Below, piece by piece: positions 1 to 11,734 of a stretch of 64,000 nucleotides of DNA (position 1 is the first letter of the stretch; each line of letters starts with the position of its first letter). Origin of the DNA: Platycnemis pennipes (taxonomy: Eukaryota; Arthropoda; Insecta; Odonata; Platycnemididae); assembly GCA_933228895.1 (NCBI GenBank), contig OW121857.1:75325672-75389671 (forward strand). The letters are read 5' to 3'. The position numbers and the translations under genes are program-made. Under the pieces are notes generated by a model. The model saw only the letters and a program-made list of their open reading frames with translations, was not told where the DNA came from and made no database searches.

Positions 1-1640
1 AAAGATATACTAATTTCATGGCTACAAATGTACTAATCCGTTAATAGTCTTCCACACTAATTTAAATAAGGCTGTAAAATAGTGATGTGTGATATTAATT
101 CCAACCGAATTTTAGTTTTCATAAATAGAGGCCCTTAAAATAGGGAAATATGTAATATATCAGCGTTATAAATTAATATATGCAAATTATTTATTTTTAT
201 TTAATTCACTTGAATTGAAACCCGTATTCCAAAATAAAAATTTTCATGAAATTGAGATCTTGAACCGAAACAGTAGTTTATCCCAAAAATAAAAAAAATA
301 TTTATTTGTTTTAAAGAATACAATGTTCCTCAACTTCCTCAATGATATTTACGGAATGATCACAATTATTTATAACGAGTATTATTACATATTTTTATAA
401 GGCCTTAGATATTATAGCATAAAATTGAATGAGTTTTAATCAGTTTACATCAATAAAAAACTCATGAGCTCAGAAATATATTTCATTAAAGCTTTCAGCC
501 AATCACATAATTAAAACTTCAGCGAAACTTTATTTAACTCCAATGGATCCAAATTTTAGGGATTATTACTCGATGCGAATAACTTTTAAAATCTTATTGA
601 CTCTGTATGTCAATACAAATTAGCACATTTAACCTTTCACGCCTCAATGACAAATGAAATTATGAGAACGGGATAATTAAATGGGTCTTTTGAATATTTA
701 ACGAGGGAACAATGAAGCGATACGACCAAAAGAATGCGATTGAACATATATTTTAAATTCCAAATTTGCTGCTGATCAATAGAGGTTGGTTTTCGGACTG
801 TGAAATACGTGCGATGGATAAATATGAAATGAATGAAACTAGGATTGTGAAGATAAAATATTCAGTATCTTTTTTTGCAATTCAAAAAGGTCGACAAAAA
901 TAAAGCCTCCAAAGCCAATACGATTGAAGTAATATTGGCGTAAAACAAAGGCGGTTTGTCCTTGACCGAAGGACTAAAGGGTTGCTGAGATGCCTTTCAA
1001 GGAGTTTACTCCTTGGTTTCTCTCATTTCTACGACGGAGTAGGCGCTCCTTCTAAAACACCGAAGGACGGAAATGAAACAAAAGCACATCTAAGGGCGAG
1101 CAGAATGCGGGTGGGATGGCGGTACATGGTGGGACGTGGGGAGTCGCCCATTCCCGACGTACAAGGAAGCAATTTCTCCACCTTATTGGAACATTCAGGA
1201 ATTGTCCCATTACAACTTGTGGTCGCCCTGTGATAAGGTACAGGGGCGTTATGAGAAGAGGCCAGAGGATCATATCCGCGCTGCAAGAGAGATATGCACG
1301 CCTCTCGCACGTTTCCAATTATAACAGAAGTGTCCGCGGCTTCAGTTGATAGTGTCACGTTCCGAGGGGATTATTTCACTTTTCTGAGGTTTAATACCTC
1401 TGTAGGAATTCTATAAATTGAAACAACCGTTTGAGGCCAAGAATGATGATTCGTTAACAACATCACGTTGCACCTAAACCAATAAAAATTGTCCAAAGTG
1501 TTTGAAATAAGCAAATATTACGGTTTTCAGGGCATTAAGTTTTAAGGGAAAATCGGTTTTAGCGGAATTGAGGAGAGGGAGATTTCATCGATGTGTGACT
1601 CTGCAAGGCTCCTCGGACTTTCACCTCGTGTTGTTTGGGC
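1..1640. other. AT-rich non-coding DNA, no gene recognised
   Basis: AT-rich sequence without recognisable coding or repeat structure. From about 980 to 1360 the base composition is more G/C-rich and short frames open on both strands at once. Such overlapping frames are what chance produces there, and none shows a known domain. Confidence 0.6.
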
Positions 1641-1651
1641 GTCAATAGTTA

Positions 1652-1722
1652 TGCTGGTGTTCCAACTGCCGTATTTAGGTCGAAAGTACGAAGGTGAACC
1701 GTTGGCGGTTAGAACACCAGCA
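1652..1722. repeat. Short imperfect inverted repeat (hairpin)
   Basis: A 19-nt arm TGCTGGTGTTCCAACTGCC at 1652-1670 is repeated in inverse complement at 1704-1722 with two mismatches, separated by a 33-nt spacer. No target duplication or longer relative is visible. It may be a remnant of a miniature transposon. Confidence 0.5.
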
Positions 1723-2970
1723 ACCAATGTCCTTTTTTCCTCGTACAATTACATTACTAGGGTAGAGTGATAGTTAATATGGCGGCTAAAACTAACCTGC
1801 GTTCACACGGCCTACCCAGAACCATCGTTAAGACTCTAGTGACATCTATTGGAGAGTGAATTTAAGTCAATATAACAATGGAGTGTAGGGTAGCGGAAGG
1901 ACGTTGTCTTTCAAAGATTGGAAGCGTATTTTAACTTATGTGCAAATTAGATGAAGTTATTTTATCGAACATTATCAATGTAGTTTCCTAGATCCCTTTT
2001 TATAAATCAACTAAAATATTCTTCTTAAATTACTTCCTCATGATTGACAGTGGGTCGTATCTCCGAGTTACCCAATGGATTCTGTGTTAGTTATTTTGCT
2101 AAACATCAATTTTAAATATAAAATTGAATGCAATTGCCATTTGCTTTGAATAGCTCCAAAGTAATACGTTAAAAATATGTAAAGGTTGTACAATGATGAA
2201 CGCCCTCCATGACTTTAATTTCCAGATATTTAAGACATTCAACCTTTACCTCTTTTTCCTCGCATATTTCAACTAATGCCTTTACACTTTAATATTATTA
2301 ACGTTTCCTTGCCTGTATTTTTATTCGTTTAGCTTATATACGGGCATCACGCACCAAGAAATGCAATCAACCATGGAACGCCATGTTACGAAATGATTAA
2401 TTGTTCACCTCTCAATAAGTTATCGCTCATGCTAACCCATTTCGTAGACAAGTTCATGCATCCAAATAGAATACATACAAGTATACACAAGCAATCCGTT
2501 GCTCTTATCAATATTCAGTACTTTTAACTCCAATATCCCAATTTTACTATATTCTGCTATTTGTGAAAGGAGCTATTTAAGGGAATAATGCTGAAAATAC
2601 TTTTTACGCCGTCCTAAGGAGCGAATACGTAAAAAATAACACGAGTCGAATTTCCTGCGATGTTTGCAACTTCTTAGTTATTTAATTTCTGCATGTATAT
2701 TTCCTCGCGGCAAGATAAACACATAAAATAAATATATAAGCGTAAGTACTCAGGATTCAGGGGTAAAGCAAACTATTTAAATCCATTATTGAACAACCGA
2801 ATCAGTGGAACGTGGTAATACAACTACTAAAATATATTACAGTGTGATTAAATAAATATCGTTGTAACTAAGAATAATTTCCAATCCATATCGTGCGATC
2901 CGGTCTCTTCGTCTTCAAGCACTCTACGTCCATTTCCACTTCCATTTTCAAAACAAACCTTCTTTCTACC
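1723..2970. other. AT-rich non-coding DNA
   Basis: No coding or structured element was recognised, apart from a copy of the motif GCGTTCACACGGCC near 1800. That motif recurs near 2979 and 3068 and probably marks fragments of one small repeat family. Confidence 0.5.
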
Positions 2971-3092
2971 ATTACTTGCGTTCACACGTCCTTAAAATAC
3001 CAGTAACTAGCGCCAACTATAGTAACTCAATAATGGTAGAAAAGTTTACTAGGGTTAGCGGCAACTTGCGTTCACACGGCCAATTTCCTACC

Positions 3093-3515
3093 ATGGTAAG
3101 CCTTATTATTTATTATTATTATAAGTATTCTACCGGTGAAGGTAGGTTTAAATGGACATTTAATTCTTCCCACCCCCTAAATTTCACACGATGTCCCTCT
3201 TCAGCCCCACATACCTCCTGCCACCTATCATTCCATCCAAACTACCCGTTCTTCTTCTCCCTCTTCCCCGCTTACCCAACACTCTTCCCTCAATCACCTC
3301 CTTCAAAACACCATCCCCTTTTATTACCTTTTCCATCCACACCTTCTGCCTTCTCCTAATTTCATCTATCAAATTTCTTTCCTCTCCTACCAATTCTAGC
3401 ACTTCGTTGTTCGTTTTCTTTTCGACCCACTTTATTTTCTCCATTCTTCTCCACACCCACATTTCAAAAGCCCTGAGTCTATTTTCATCTTCTTTGCGCA
3501 AAATGGTAAGCCTTA
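3093..3515. repeat. 13-bp target-site duplication flanking the RTE-B copy
   Basis: ATGGTAAGCCTTA is present at 3093-3105 and again at 3503-3515, exactly bounding the RTE-B fragment. A perfect 13-bp duplication is typical of target-primed LINE integration. Confidence 0.8.
3106..3502 (-). mobile_element. RTE-like LINE fragment, family B (5'-truncated)
   Basis: On the minus strand a 111-aa frame (3184-3519) carries the region that follows reverse transcriptase in many RTE-type polyproteins. It includes RAFEMWVWRRMEKIKWVE, NNEVLELVGEERNLIDEIRRR, and a basic GKRGRGRRRT stretch. The 3' end is an AT-rich tail of ATA/AAT repeats at 3106-3130. The copy is strongly 5'-truncated: no reverse-transcriptase catalytic domain remains. 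A second copy with the same CACCGGTAGAA 3' terminus lies at 51.7-52.1 kb. Clade assignment is by resemblance only. Confidence 0.75.
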
Positions 3516-3548
3516 CCATAGTAAAAAGCTAGTAGTGTAAACGGGACA

Positions 3549-3832
3549 TTAGGGACATGAATAACGGTAAATATATCCAATACGAGTGTAGCAATGGATA
3601 ATATTGGTAGCTGTATGTTGGTATAAGGACTTGAGCCTAACCCAACTAACAGCATGTTTTTGCATTTTTGCTTTGCTATTTTTATCTTTTTTTAAATAGT
3701 GAAGTTTAGAACAGTATATAAATACTAATCCTTTTTTATGGATGATATGTAGTGCATGTTTGGTGAGAATTCACCCCCTGCCACACACCTTTATGGTGGC
3801 TTGCAGGGTATTATGAAGATATAGATGTAGAA
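3549..3832 (+). mobile_element. CR1/L2-like LINE, 3' end (truncated copy)
   Basis: It starts inside the last codons of the LINE ORF (reading IRDMNNGKYIQYECSNG then stop) and continues through the 3' UTR. It ends at the conserved hairpin CCCTGCCACACACC...GGTGGCTTGCAGGG and a TAGATGTAG tail. It matches the longer copy at 25.2-26.55 kb. It abuts the end of the small repeat at 3548 directly. Confidence 0.85.
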
Positions 3833-4384
3833 AAATAAGGCTACGCATGTGGTGTAAACCGAAAAAAAACATGCAGAGTTCGGTAGATGTCCAATGTCAC
3901 AGAAACCTAAGAACTCTCATGAGGGGACACAGTTGGGTTGTTATCTATACTAATAACTAGCAGCTATTCACCGGCAGGGGCTGCTCGTATTCATTTATAA
4001 ATTATTTTTACATCTCTGCTACGATGCCGCGTGGAGAACATTTCGGATTTAAGCCGAGTGGGCTCTCAAGGTTTGGTCCTCTTGGTGAAAGCAGGCGAAA
4101 AGCAACACTCCTGTCTTCAGAGGCAATTGATACTCTACAGAAATTCGTGTACTCAAGTGTGAATGACCTAACATCTCTAATCTCACACTCATTTCGCCAT
4201 GTGATTTTCCAGGACGGTAAAGATAGTTTTTCTGGAATTTTTCACATGATCTTATGCAGGACATTTCTCGCAAATCAATGACATTTATTTGAGGAATATG
4301 TATCATTATGCATAACTGCTACTTATTTTACAATTAGAGAAATAACTACTAATCAGAAAATAAATTTGAATTGCATAAGAAGGA
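3833..4384. other. Unassigned sequence with short chance ORFs
   Basis: Overlapping 85-aa frames on both strands at 4024-4306 show no recognisable domain. Nothing else was identified. Confidence 0.4.
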
Positions 4385-4475
4385 AGTGATTGAGAAGCGT
4401 TTCATGGATATGAAGTGTTTAGCTGATAGAAGAATGGAGTGGAGAGTCATTTCAAGTCAACTACTTTCCAGCAAG
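4385..4475 (+). mobile_element. RTE-A LINE, 3' scrap
   Basis: It translates to MDMKCLADRRMEWRV, followed by a diverged form of the terminal SNQS motif, matching the C-terminal end of the RTE-A copies elsewhere (MKRLADRRIEWRAASNQS). The diagnostic CCTAGGATT 3' end is lost. Confidence 0.55.
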
Positions 4476-5485
4476 TCAGCATGATCTTAAATATATATTT
4501 TCAAAATATGTAGGGACCGAAAGAGTATATCTTCAACGAGCATTCGGTAATCTTGGAGAAAGTCACTGGCTGAAATTCTCAGCACATCAATGCCGCTCAC
4601 CTTATATCTTAAGCGATCCACGTCCCATAAGTTAAATCCCTCTTTGCAACTTCATATCATTTTCACACCTTAACGCTATCCAAAACATCTATTTCTTTTT
4701 CCATTTCCTCAAAACTGACAATCTTCGACAATAGCTAAGATGTTAGTCACAAGAACCTTTCCCGAATAGGAAATTAATTTTAAGCTAACATGTGACTCAG
4801 GAATAAATTTGCTGGCTAAAGCTCACAAAGGTTTAGATGGATACCATAGTTAAAGTGTTCTCACATCACGCTATGACCGCGAGGAAAATAAGTATTCACT
4901 GGGCTACGTTTTTCGGTTTTCTATGCATAGACCGATAAATTAACTTCTACTTTTATTTAAGATAACAGATAACTTAAATTTAAATAGTTTATTCCACTTG
5001 TTTGGAGTTTGTTGTTCCGGATAAATAGGCCATGATAGCAGGCCTGGTAAGGCTCAGGTTGCAAGTTCTGACAACAAATAAGGCATGGATGTTGTGTTTA
5101 CCCTGAGATTAACGTACTGAGTAACACGTTGAAGCACGAAAAACCAATGACTATTAGAACTACCGTTTCGAATCAATTACTCCTAAATCCACCAAGCAAT
5201 ATTTTTAGTCTAATAATTAAAATATTTACCTAAGAAAATAAGAGATGTCGATAAATGCTTAAAACAATGGCACAAATAATGGCACAAAATAAAGGCACAG
5301 CTTCACACTTATATCTCGGTCCAAACCTTTATTTCGCTGCTAAATTTTTCCTTCCTGACCTTCATAGCTTCTACCTCCTAGTAACGTTCTTTCGTAAATA
5401 ATCCGCTTTATGCTCATCGAAACCGCTGTGTGATCAAAATGACCGTCCTCTCACATGTAAAAGACCACCGAACGCGTGATCCTTG
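4476..5485. other. AT-rich non-coding DNA
   Basis: No gene or repeat was recognised. Confidence 0.5.
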
Positions 5486-6402
5486 AACCATGAAGATCGG
5501 ATCACAAAAAAATCATTCCACTATCCCCCAATCCCGTTGTAGTGGCCAGCCCACACCAGGGAAGGAATTTCATTTAATAAATCTCTGTCATTCATTCACC
5601 CACCCCCATTCCACCCACCCCTGGGAGTACCAGGAAAACCCTTTCCCACCCTACCACCCATTGGCCGAGCACCCCGCCCCTTATATTATTTCGCCAATAG
5701 CAGGCGATTTCCGAAGAGGGCGAAAAACGTGGGCAAATAATGAAGGGGTGAGAGAGGGAGAGGGGGGATAAATTGTGAGGCAAGGAGGGAGCGTATAAAA
5801 GGGTGTACGGATGGGATGAGATAGGAAAGAAAAGGGGATATGATTGGGGTGGAAGGGGAGATGACGTAGAGGGAGTTGGAGAGATGCAGTCCCTAAAAAC
5901 TCAAACAGACGCCATGCCAGAAAAGGTTCAACCACCCCCTGAGCAAAAAAAAATCACCTCTCCATAATCCCTGACCCCCTCCGATGAGGGAGGTAAGGGG
6001 GAGGATTGAGGACAAATATTCCGGGGGAGGAAGGGGGACAGATAAGAAATAAAACCGGCGCGGACAGGAAGATGGAGGGTGGCGGGTGTCTGATAGTTCA
6101 AGAGGGACGCATTGAGGAAGCGGGGAAAGGAACAGAGGTGGGAGAGCCGTCGTCAGTGGCGGTGTATCCGAGCATTTCTTACCAGGTTGAGAGGGGGTTG
6201 ATCAGAGAAGAGGGTGGCATGGTTATGTACTAGGATGCGGGGCATGGTTAGGGGGAGCAGGTGGGAGACGGAGAGGATGAAGATCGGTGAGGAAGGAACG
6301 AGGAGGAGATATGAAAGATTGCCGCCTAAAAGGAAGAGAAGACGTTTGCGTGCCGTAAAATTGTCGCACGCAAAGTGGACGCGGGGAACAACCTGGTTAT
6401 AG
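5486..6402. other. G/C-richer, purine-biased patch with TATA-like site
   Basis: Long runs of GGGAGG-type purine sequence on the plus strand, with several overlapping frames on both strands, none with a known domain. A strong TATA-like sequence GCGTATAAAAGGG sits at 5791-5803. The patch could be a promoter or enhancer region, but no exon or convincing initiator follows. The open frames look compositional, not coding. Confidence 0.35.
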
Positions 6403-7944
6403 CTTGGCTACATCATAGCACTCATGATAGTTTATTTTAGAGAATTGGAACAGATAGTTCTTTTTCAGTACCTATAAACAGAGTCAAATTGAGGTGCCAT
6501 GGTTACGATTTTAATAATATGGACTGGTGGCAATTTAGAACGTAGCGCTTCACTGATTTCACTTTGTATTTTCTATCAAACTCTTAAGATAATGTGATTT
6601 TTATTATTTTTTTAATGATGAAGTTTATTTGGATGTAAAATGACTGTGATAGAATCAGTGAAGTGGTTTAATAACATGCTTTGGGACCATTTAAACTTTC
6701 TCTTAGTCTGTTATATTGTGAGGCATCTTTTTAACTGAATATGTGAATCATCAAGAAGTTCGATAATGAATGTGATAATTCTAGAGTAATGAGTATCGGA
6801 TATTTAAGAATACTCGCAGAAAAACTAAGGATAAAACTATCAGAATCTTACATGAAACGCAGGAGAAAATAAACTTAAATATTTAACTAATGTCCACACA
6901 TTTTAACAAACACGTAAGATGCATGTTAAAACATTATATTATCAATAGGGCATAAGGCGGGTTAGTTCAGAGTAACCCTAGTTAAAACCTATTGTGATAA
7001 AAGTTCTTTTAAATAAGGAGAACGTGGTAGTGAGAGGCGCTGTGAGCTTTCACAATTATTTTCCGTTTCCTCCATCCCATGTAATGCTGTTCACTGAGTA
7101 GGTGAATGGGAAGCTAGGTTTTTTATAAAAATGTGTGGAAAATGTCTCGAAAAGACGAAAACGAGATGCTGTTTTTCGCTAGTATAGCTATATCTAGAAT
7201 AGAGAGCATATGGGACATACTGGGAGAAAGTATGTCTGGATTTAGAATTAGATAGCCTACAGGGAAAGGAAATTAGGTTTGTAAAAAAACTGTTTTGGTA
7301 ATTCGAGCAGTGTATGCCGATTGATAGAGGAATGAGGATAGGAATTCAAATAAGATCCTTGGTTGAAGTAAACAAAATCACTGGCAGAAATGTAATTCGG
7401 TTACCTATTTAGAGAGTGTAGCCGTAGACACGTTACGAGTAGGTTAACGCAGACGAAGTTTTTTCCTTCACCTCTCCTCTGTTCCCTGAAATATCTATAG
7501 CTCTAGTCATTCATCTGTTATGAATATATTAAATGACTTCAGCTGATGGTTGCCTTCCTTGAGTAACTACTACTACTGATCCGTTTCTCCACAGGCGCCT
7601 TAGACTATGAAGTAAGATACAAGGCAGGAATTAAATGGTTAACGGCCGAAAAAGTAACTTTTTATCTTTCCACTAATTTAGTCTTAGGCGGTACTACTAG
7701 TTTTGACACTACTGCGTCATCATCAGGTAAAATTTTCAAGAAAACTGTTTTCTTCGCATCACACTTCTCTTGAGAAGTTGTACCTGATGTCTGTCGATTA
7801 TGAATTTCCAAATTGTTCAGCCAGAATACTTTAAACTTGAATGGTTAGCATGAAAGATGGAGATAACCCCGGTTTTGCCATTAGTTTAACATCCTATCGG
7901 ACGGAGGGAGTACAGAGCTCATAGCTATAGGTATATTATAAATA
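6403..7944. other. AT-rich non-coding DNA
   Basis: No gene was recognised. An imperfect inverted repeat CATCAGGTAAAATTTTCAAGA...TCTTGAGAAGTTGTACCTGATG lies at about 7731-7796. Confidence 0.5.
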
Positions 7945-8756
7945 CAGGGTTTATAGGGGTTTTCATTTTCATTTTCCCTGACTTTTCCAGGATTTCCAGA
8001 CCATTATTAGTGATTTTCCCTGACTTTTGAGCGCCTGAAAACTCCAACATTTCGGTCATTTATAGAGATAAAAGTAGTAGTAAGGAAGCAGAGAGGTAAA
8101 AACTTATGAAATATAATAGGTTTATTTTCATATTAATCATATGAACTTCCAGTAATAAGAGATCAACAACTTTAAGTCCACAAAATAAAAATTATGATTA
8201 CTTACATTGATATGCCTTCAGGAAGGGTTTAATTGCAGAAAAATATATGTGAAGAGGGCTAACCTGGCTTTTCCTTCAAACCTGATGTCATGTTAAAGTA
8301 GCTCTTTGAATCAATCTTGATTTTTTCTTCCTCACATCCTTCTACAAATTTGGCTAAGTGAAATCAAATTTCACTGAGAATAACTTTTTTGTCACCAGAG
8401 GGACAAAGCGAAGCATTCCTGGCAAAATCGCTAGTGAATGAAAATGAGATGCGCACACCTTTCGCCAATCTTTTCACCAAATTGTGCAGGCTATAGCCAG
8501 ATAGAACCAGAATAGGGCTGCCTCCACAGCGAAGCCAGCCTGAGGCCAGTCGTCCCCTCCTTCACCCCGCCCTCCGCTCCTATACGCAGTTTTTGATCTC
8601 TTGGCATTTTCAGGTGATAAATTCGAAATTTGAATGTTTAGCGATTTTTCCCTGACCATACGCAAAATTCCCTCACTTTGCCAGGATTTCCATGGCCTTT
8701 TTCATTTTCCCTGACTTTTCCAGGTCTCCAGGATTTCCAGGTTCCTATAAACCCTG
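7945..8756. mobile_element. Non-autonomous terminal-inverted-repeat element with CCCTGACTTTTCCAGG repeats
   Basis: The ends are perfect 13-bp inverted repeats: CAGGGTTTATAGG at 7945-7957 and CCTATAAACCCTG at 8744-8756. AAATA flanks both sides (7940-7944 and 8757-8761), a possible 5-bp target duplication. The subterminal motif CCCTGACTTTTCCAGG and its variants recur at both ends, and related short repeats of this kind are widespread in animal genomes. There is no transposase ORF, so it would have depended on a related autonomous transposon. The superfamily is undetermined. Confidence 0.75.
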
Positions 8757-8763
8757 AAATATC

Positions 8764-8832
8764 TCCTACAGCCGGGATACGAACCCAGAACCTTGGGATG
8801 TGAAGCAAGAACTCTTTCCACCACACTATTTT
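8764..8832 (-). repeat. tRNA-like SINE head
   Basis: On the minus strand, GTGGTGGAAAGAGTTC resembles a polymerase III A box and GGTTCGTATCCC a B box, spaced as in tRNA-derived SINEs. The trailing SINE body seen in the 52.4-kb copy is not evident. It abuts the terminal-inverted-repeat element at 8756. Confidence 0.45.
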
Positions 8833-8865
8833 TGGAGCTCCAAATAAGGCACCCTGGCAAAGACG

Positions 8866-9290
8866 ATGTTTACGTGCCGTTTCCTTCCAAACTCAGCACC
8901 AGCGGAAGGAAAGAGAGAGAAACAATTTCCAGATGAGACACCAAACTTCATTCCCCATCTCTTTACCTATTCGGCGGATCACCTGATGGGAAATCGGCTC
9001 GTGGAAATTGAGAAATATAGTCCGCGAGGGATAAAAACGAGAACACTATCTATCAAAATGGGGGATGGTGGGGAGACGGTATGCCATTTCCGGGCGACTG
9101 AGAAATTTTGTCCTCGAGACTTGAGGGTACGCGATGGGGGGTGGATATCAATCCCACCCCCTTCATCATTCCCCGATCCACCCTCTTATCCTCCCCTCCT
9201 CTCTCTCTATAAACTCCAATCAAGTGGCATGAAAGTGGTGAGCACATTCCGGCTCACTGAATGGATACGTCGACTCCGTAAGTAGCTCGC
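8866..9290 (+). other. G/C-richer patch; weak TATA box and splice-donor-like site
   Basis: A 139-aa frame (8866-9285) shows no domain and overlaps frames on the other strand. CTCTATAAACTCC near 9205 resembles a TATA box, and CTCCGTAAGTAG at 9275-9286 contains a consensus-like splice donor. Together they could be a minimal promoter plus first exon (about 9235-9279), but there is no recognisable protein and the reading is speculative. Confidence 0.2.
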
Positions 9291-10780
9291 TTCCCCATAC
9301 TTTGGCACACGTTTCGGTGGATATGAAAAATATCGAGGGAGAGTCGCTCGAAAGGGGTGCATTGCTCTTAGAATGATTTATGACCCGGCGTGAAACGCCA
9401 TGTTTTAAATACATTAATCTCTTTCTCCTAGGTCAGGATGAATAAAAAAAATCTGGATCCACTGGGGGAATTGAAAAAAGTATATATACCCACACCATAT
9501 TTCCTTGAACCTACGATTTTTACTAATAACCTCCGGGATTAATTAAAAGTTCCAACCAAAATGGAGATGGTCTCGCCATGATTAAGCGGTGAAATAAAAG
9601 TTTCTTCCGCTGGATAAGAAGCTACGTCAACAGGGGTGAGAGAGCTAATCACAACAAATCTAGAAGTGGCTGAAACATTTGCCTCTGACGAGTTCCAGGC
9701 GACTCTCATAGATCTTCTAGCACAGATCAGCCCAATGGTAATTATACCTGTATATTTGCATCAGCACATGAAAATATAAACCTCATTAATATTTTATCAG
9801 TCGAAACATTGGCAGAAACTGCAACTGCAATTTTTCTTGGGGATCATTCTAATTTCCTCTACTCCGTCTGTCGGATGGGAGGTTAAGGAATTTCACTTTA
9901 ACAATCAAATAAATTCTGAAAAACTACTATTTATGGCCTTAATGCATTTAGCTCAATTTCACGGTACAGTGGGATAAAAAGACATTAGATAATGGGTAAA
10001 TGAATGGAAATTAGCCGCTAGTGTTTTCATGAAACTACATAACGCAAAAGCTATTTAATTTATACATTTGTTTCGCCTCTGAAATCAACGTACCTGCTAC
10101 TGATTGGATCGCAAATCGACAAAATATTTAGTCACCCAGGACGAACCAGGAACAACGAGAAAATACATTATTATGAAAAACTTGTCTTTATAAGGACTGT
10201 TAAGAAATTGGTACTGCACGTACTGGTACCGACATTATAATTTGCTTTCCTAGTGGAGGATATCTGAAGTGAAAGACTTTTTTTTTACTAAGATTCCAAT
10301 AAATATAATTGGGAAGAAGGCAGAGGAGAAGTTGTTACACACACATGTGAGTACTCTGAGGTACATTTGAAAACTAAAATAAAACTTAAAATTAAAATAT
10401 CATTCATAAAAGCATAAATTAGCATCTGTACATGATACCATCACTTCACTGAGGCCTATTTGGATCAGTAATTTATTTTGTACCACGCGTTAAAAACGAC
10501 GAGCTAAGAAAAATACATACAGACATCTTAAGAAAGGTCAATGTTCACAAAGAATGAAGCATTGAGAACAATTTTGAAAATAAGACATGATTGTCATCGA
10601 TAAATTTAATATTATTTTAATCTTTAATTATCGCTAAAGATATTAATGGCTGTTTAATATTTTTTTTCGTATTTAGGAACCGTTTTCACTCTTTCCTCTT
10701 TTAAATGTACCAATTCGCTGGCTGCTGGATAGAATTATTCAATCATCAAAATACGGCGTCACTGTTTTTAACAGGACTGA
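9291..10780. other. AT-rich non-coding DNA
   Basis: No coding or repeat structure was recognised. Confidence 0.5.
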
Positions 10781-11545
10781 TCGAAACGTCCCAGGCCCTC
10801 CAGGCGAGTGCAGGCCTTCCGGCGAGACATCCCAACTATCTCATCGGACATTCAGACGACGCTTAAAATCGCTCGTCTCCCGTCAAGCCATCCATTAATT
10901 CAGTCTACCGGGCTCAATATCCTGCGTATCACCACTCGCTTCGGGTAACACGAAGGGGATCCCATGCGTAAACCAGATCTTGAAAACCCTTTGAGTGATT
11001 CCACAGGGCCCTCCGGCGCGTCTCCCACCACTCTGGAGGGAATATTGCGGGAAGAAAGAAAGGGCATTCGGAAGGGTGGGTGGCTTTCCCTCCTTTGGGC
11101 TCGGGGAAGAATAAACGCCGGGGGTTGCGGATGGAAAACAAGAGGGAAGGTTCCCGGTGGCTCCGTAGCGAGGGAACGCAAGGTAGGCGGTGAATATTGG
11201 AAGAAAAAAGGGAGTGAATGTCTCCCTCTTACACCACAAGTTGGGACGTGGGACATTGGGGGTGGGGGATTTTTCCCATTTCGACCCCCAGAGTTTGGAG
11301 TTCCTCACGGTAAACTTAACATTGAGGGGAATCGAGACGCCGAGGTGCCTTTAAGATGGTGGTGCGGGCTGGATTCCTCCGGAGAGATGGGTAAAGAGAA
11401 AGAGTTCGGGTGGCATTCTTAAAATGGTGCTGGGATAGAATCGAGTGGTGCACGGTCTCGCTTCCCTTTCGGAAGAAAAAAAAGGAATAGATCGAAAAAT
11501 AGGTCGCGACAGGGACTATAGGTTTCGTATTAGAGGTCATCCGGT
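10781..11545. other. G/C-richer purine-biased patch with chance ORFs
   Basis: Open frames of 152 aa (plus, 10964-11422) and 137 and 118 aa (minus) overlap almost completely. The plus frame is low in complexity (G, K, R, E rich) with no domain. Mutually overlapping frames without homology point to base composition, not coding. The patch contains a canonical quadruplex motif at 11243-11268. Confidence 0.35.
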
Positions 11546-11734
11546 GGAAGAAAGGTCAGAATACCTACGTTTTTGAATAGGAATGCTATTTCCGTCTCAA
11601 TCCCAAAGTGGGTAAGTATAGATATTAGCTATCAGATGGGGGTTATGCGCCATTAAAATAGTTGGATCTTTAAGAGCACATGACCACTAGCGTATAATAT
11701 GGTGGAGGTCATGAAAAAGGAGGGAGAGAGGAGA

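Larger units (their letters stand above)
2976..3548. repeat. Small GCGTTCACACG-type repeat, split by an RTE-B insertion
   Basis: TTGCGTTCACACG occurs twice, near 2979 and 3067. The second copy leads into a TACCATGGTAAGCC palindrome. After the RTE-B insertion the sequence resumes at 3503 and ends with GTGTAAACGGGAC, which weakly mirrors the TTCACACGG end. This suggests a miniature inverted-repeat element as the insertion target. The family is not recognised and the termini are uncertain. Confidence 0.35.

Noticed and set aside
4024..4306. Paired 85-aa ORFs on both strands
   Set aside because: Mutual overlap on opposite strands with no domain points to chance.
10964..11422. 152-aa plus-strand ORF as a gene
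   Set aside because: Fully overlapped by minus-strand frames, compositionally biased to G, K, R and E, with no domain or splice context. It is best explained by G/C-rich composition.
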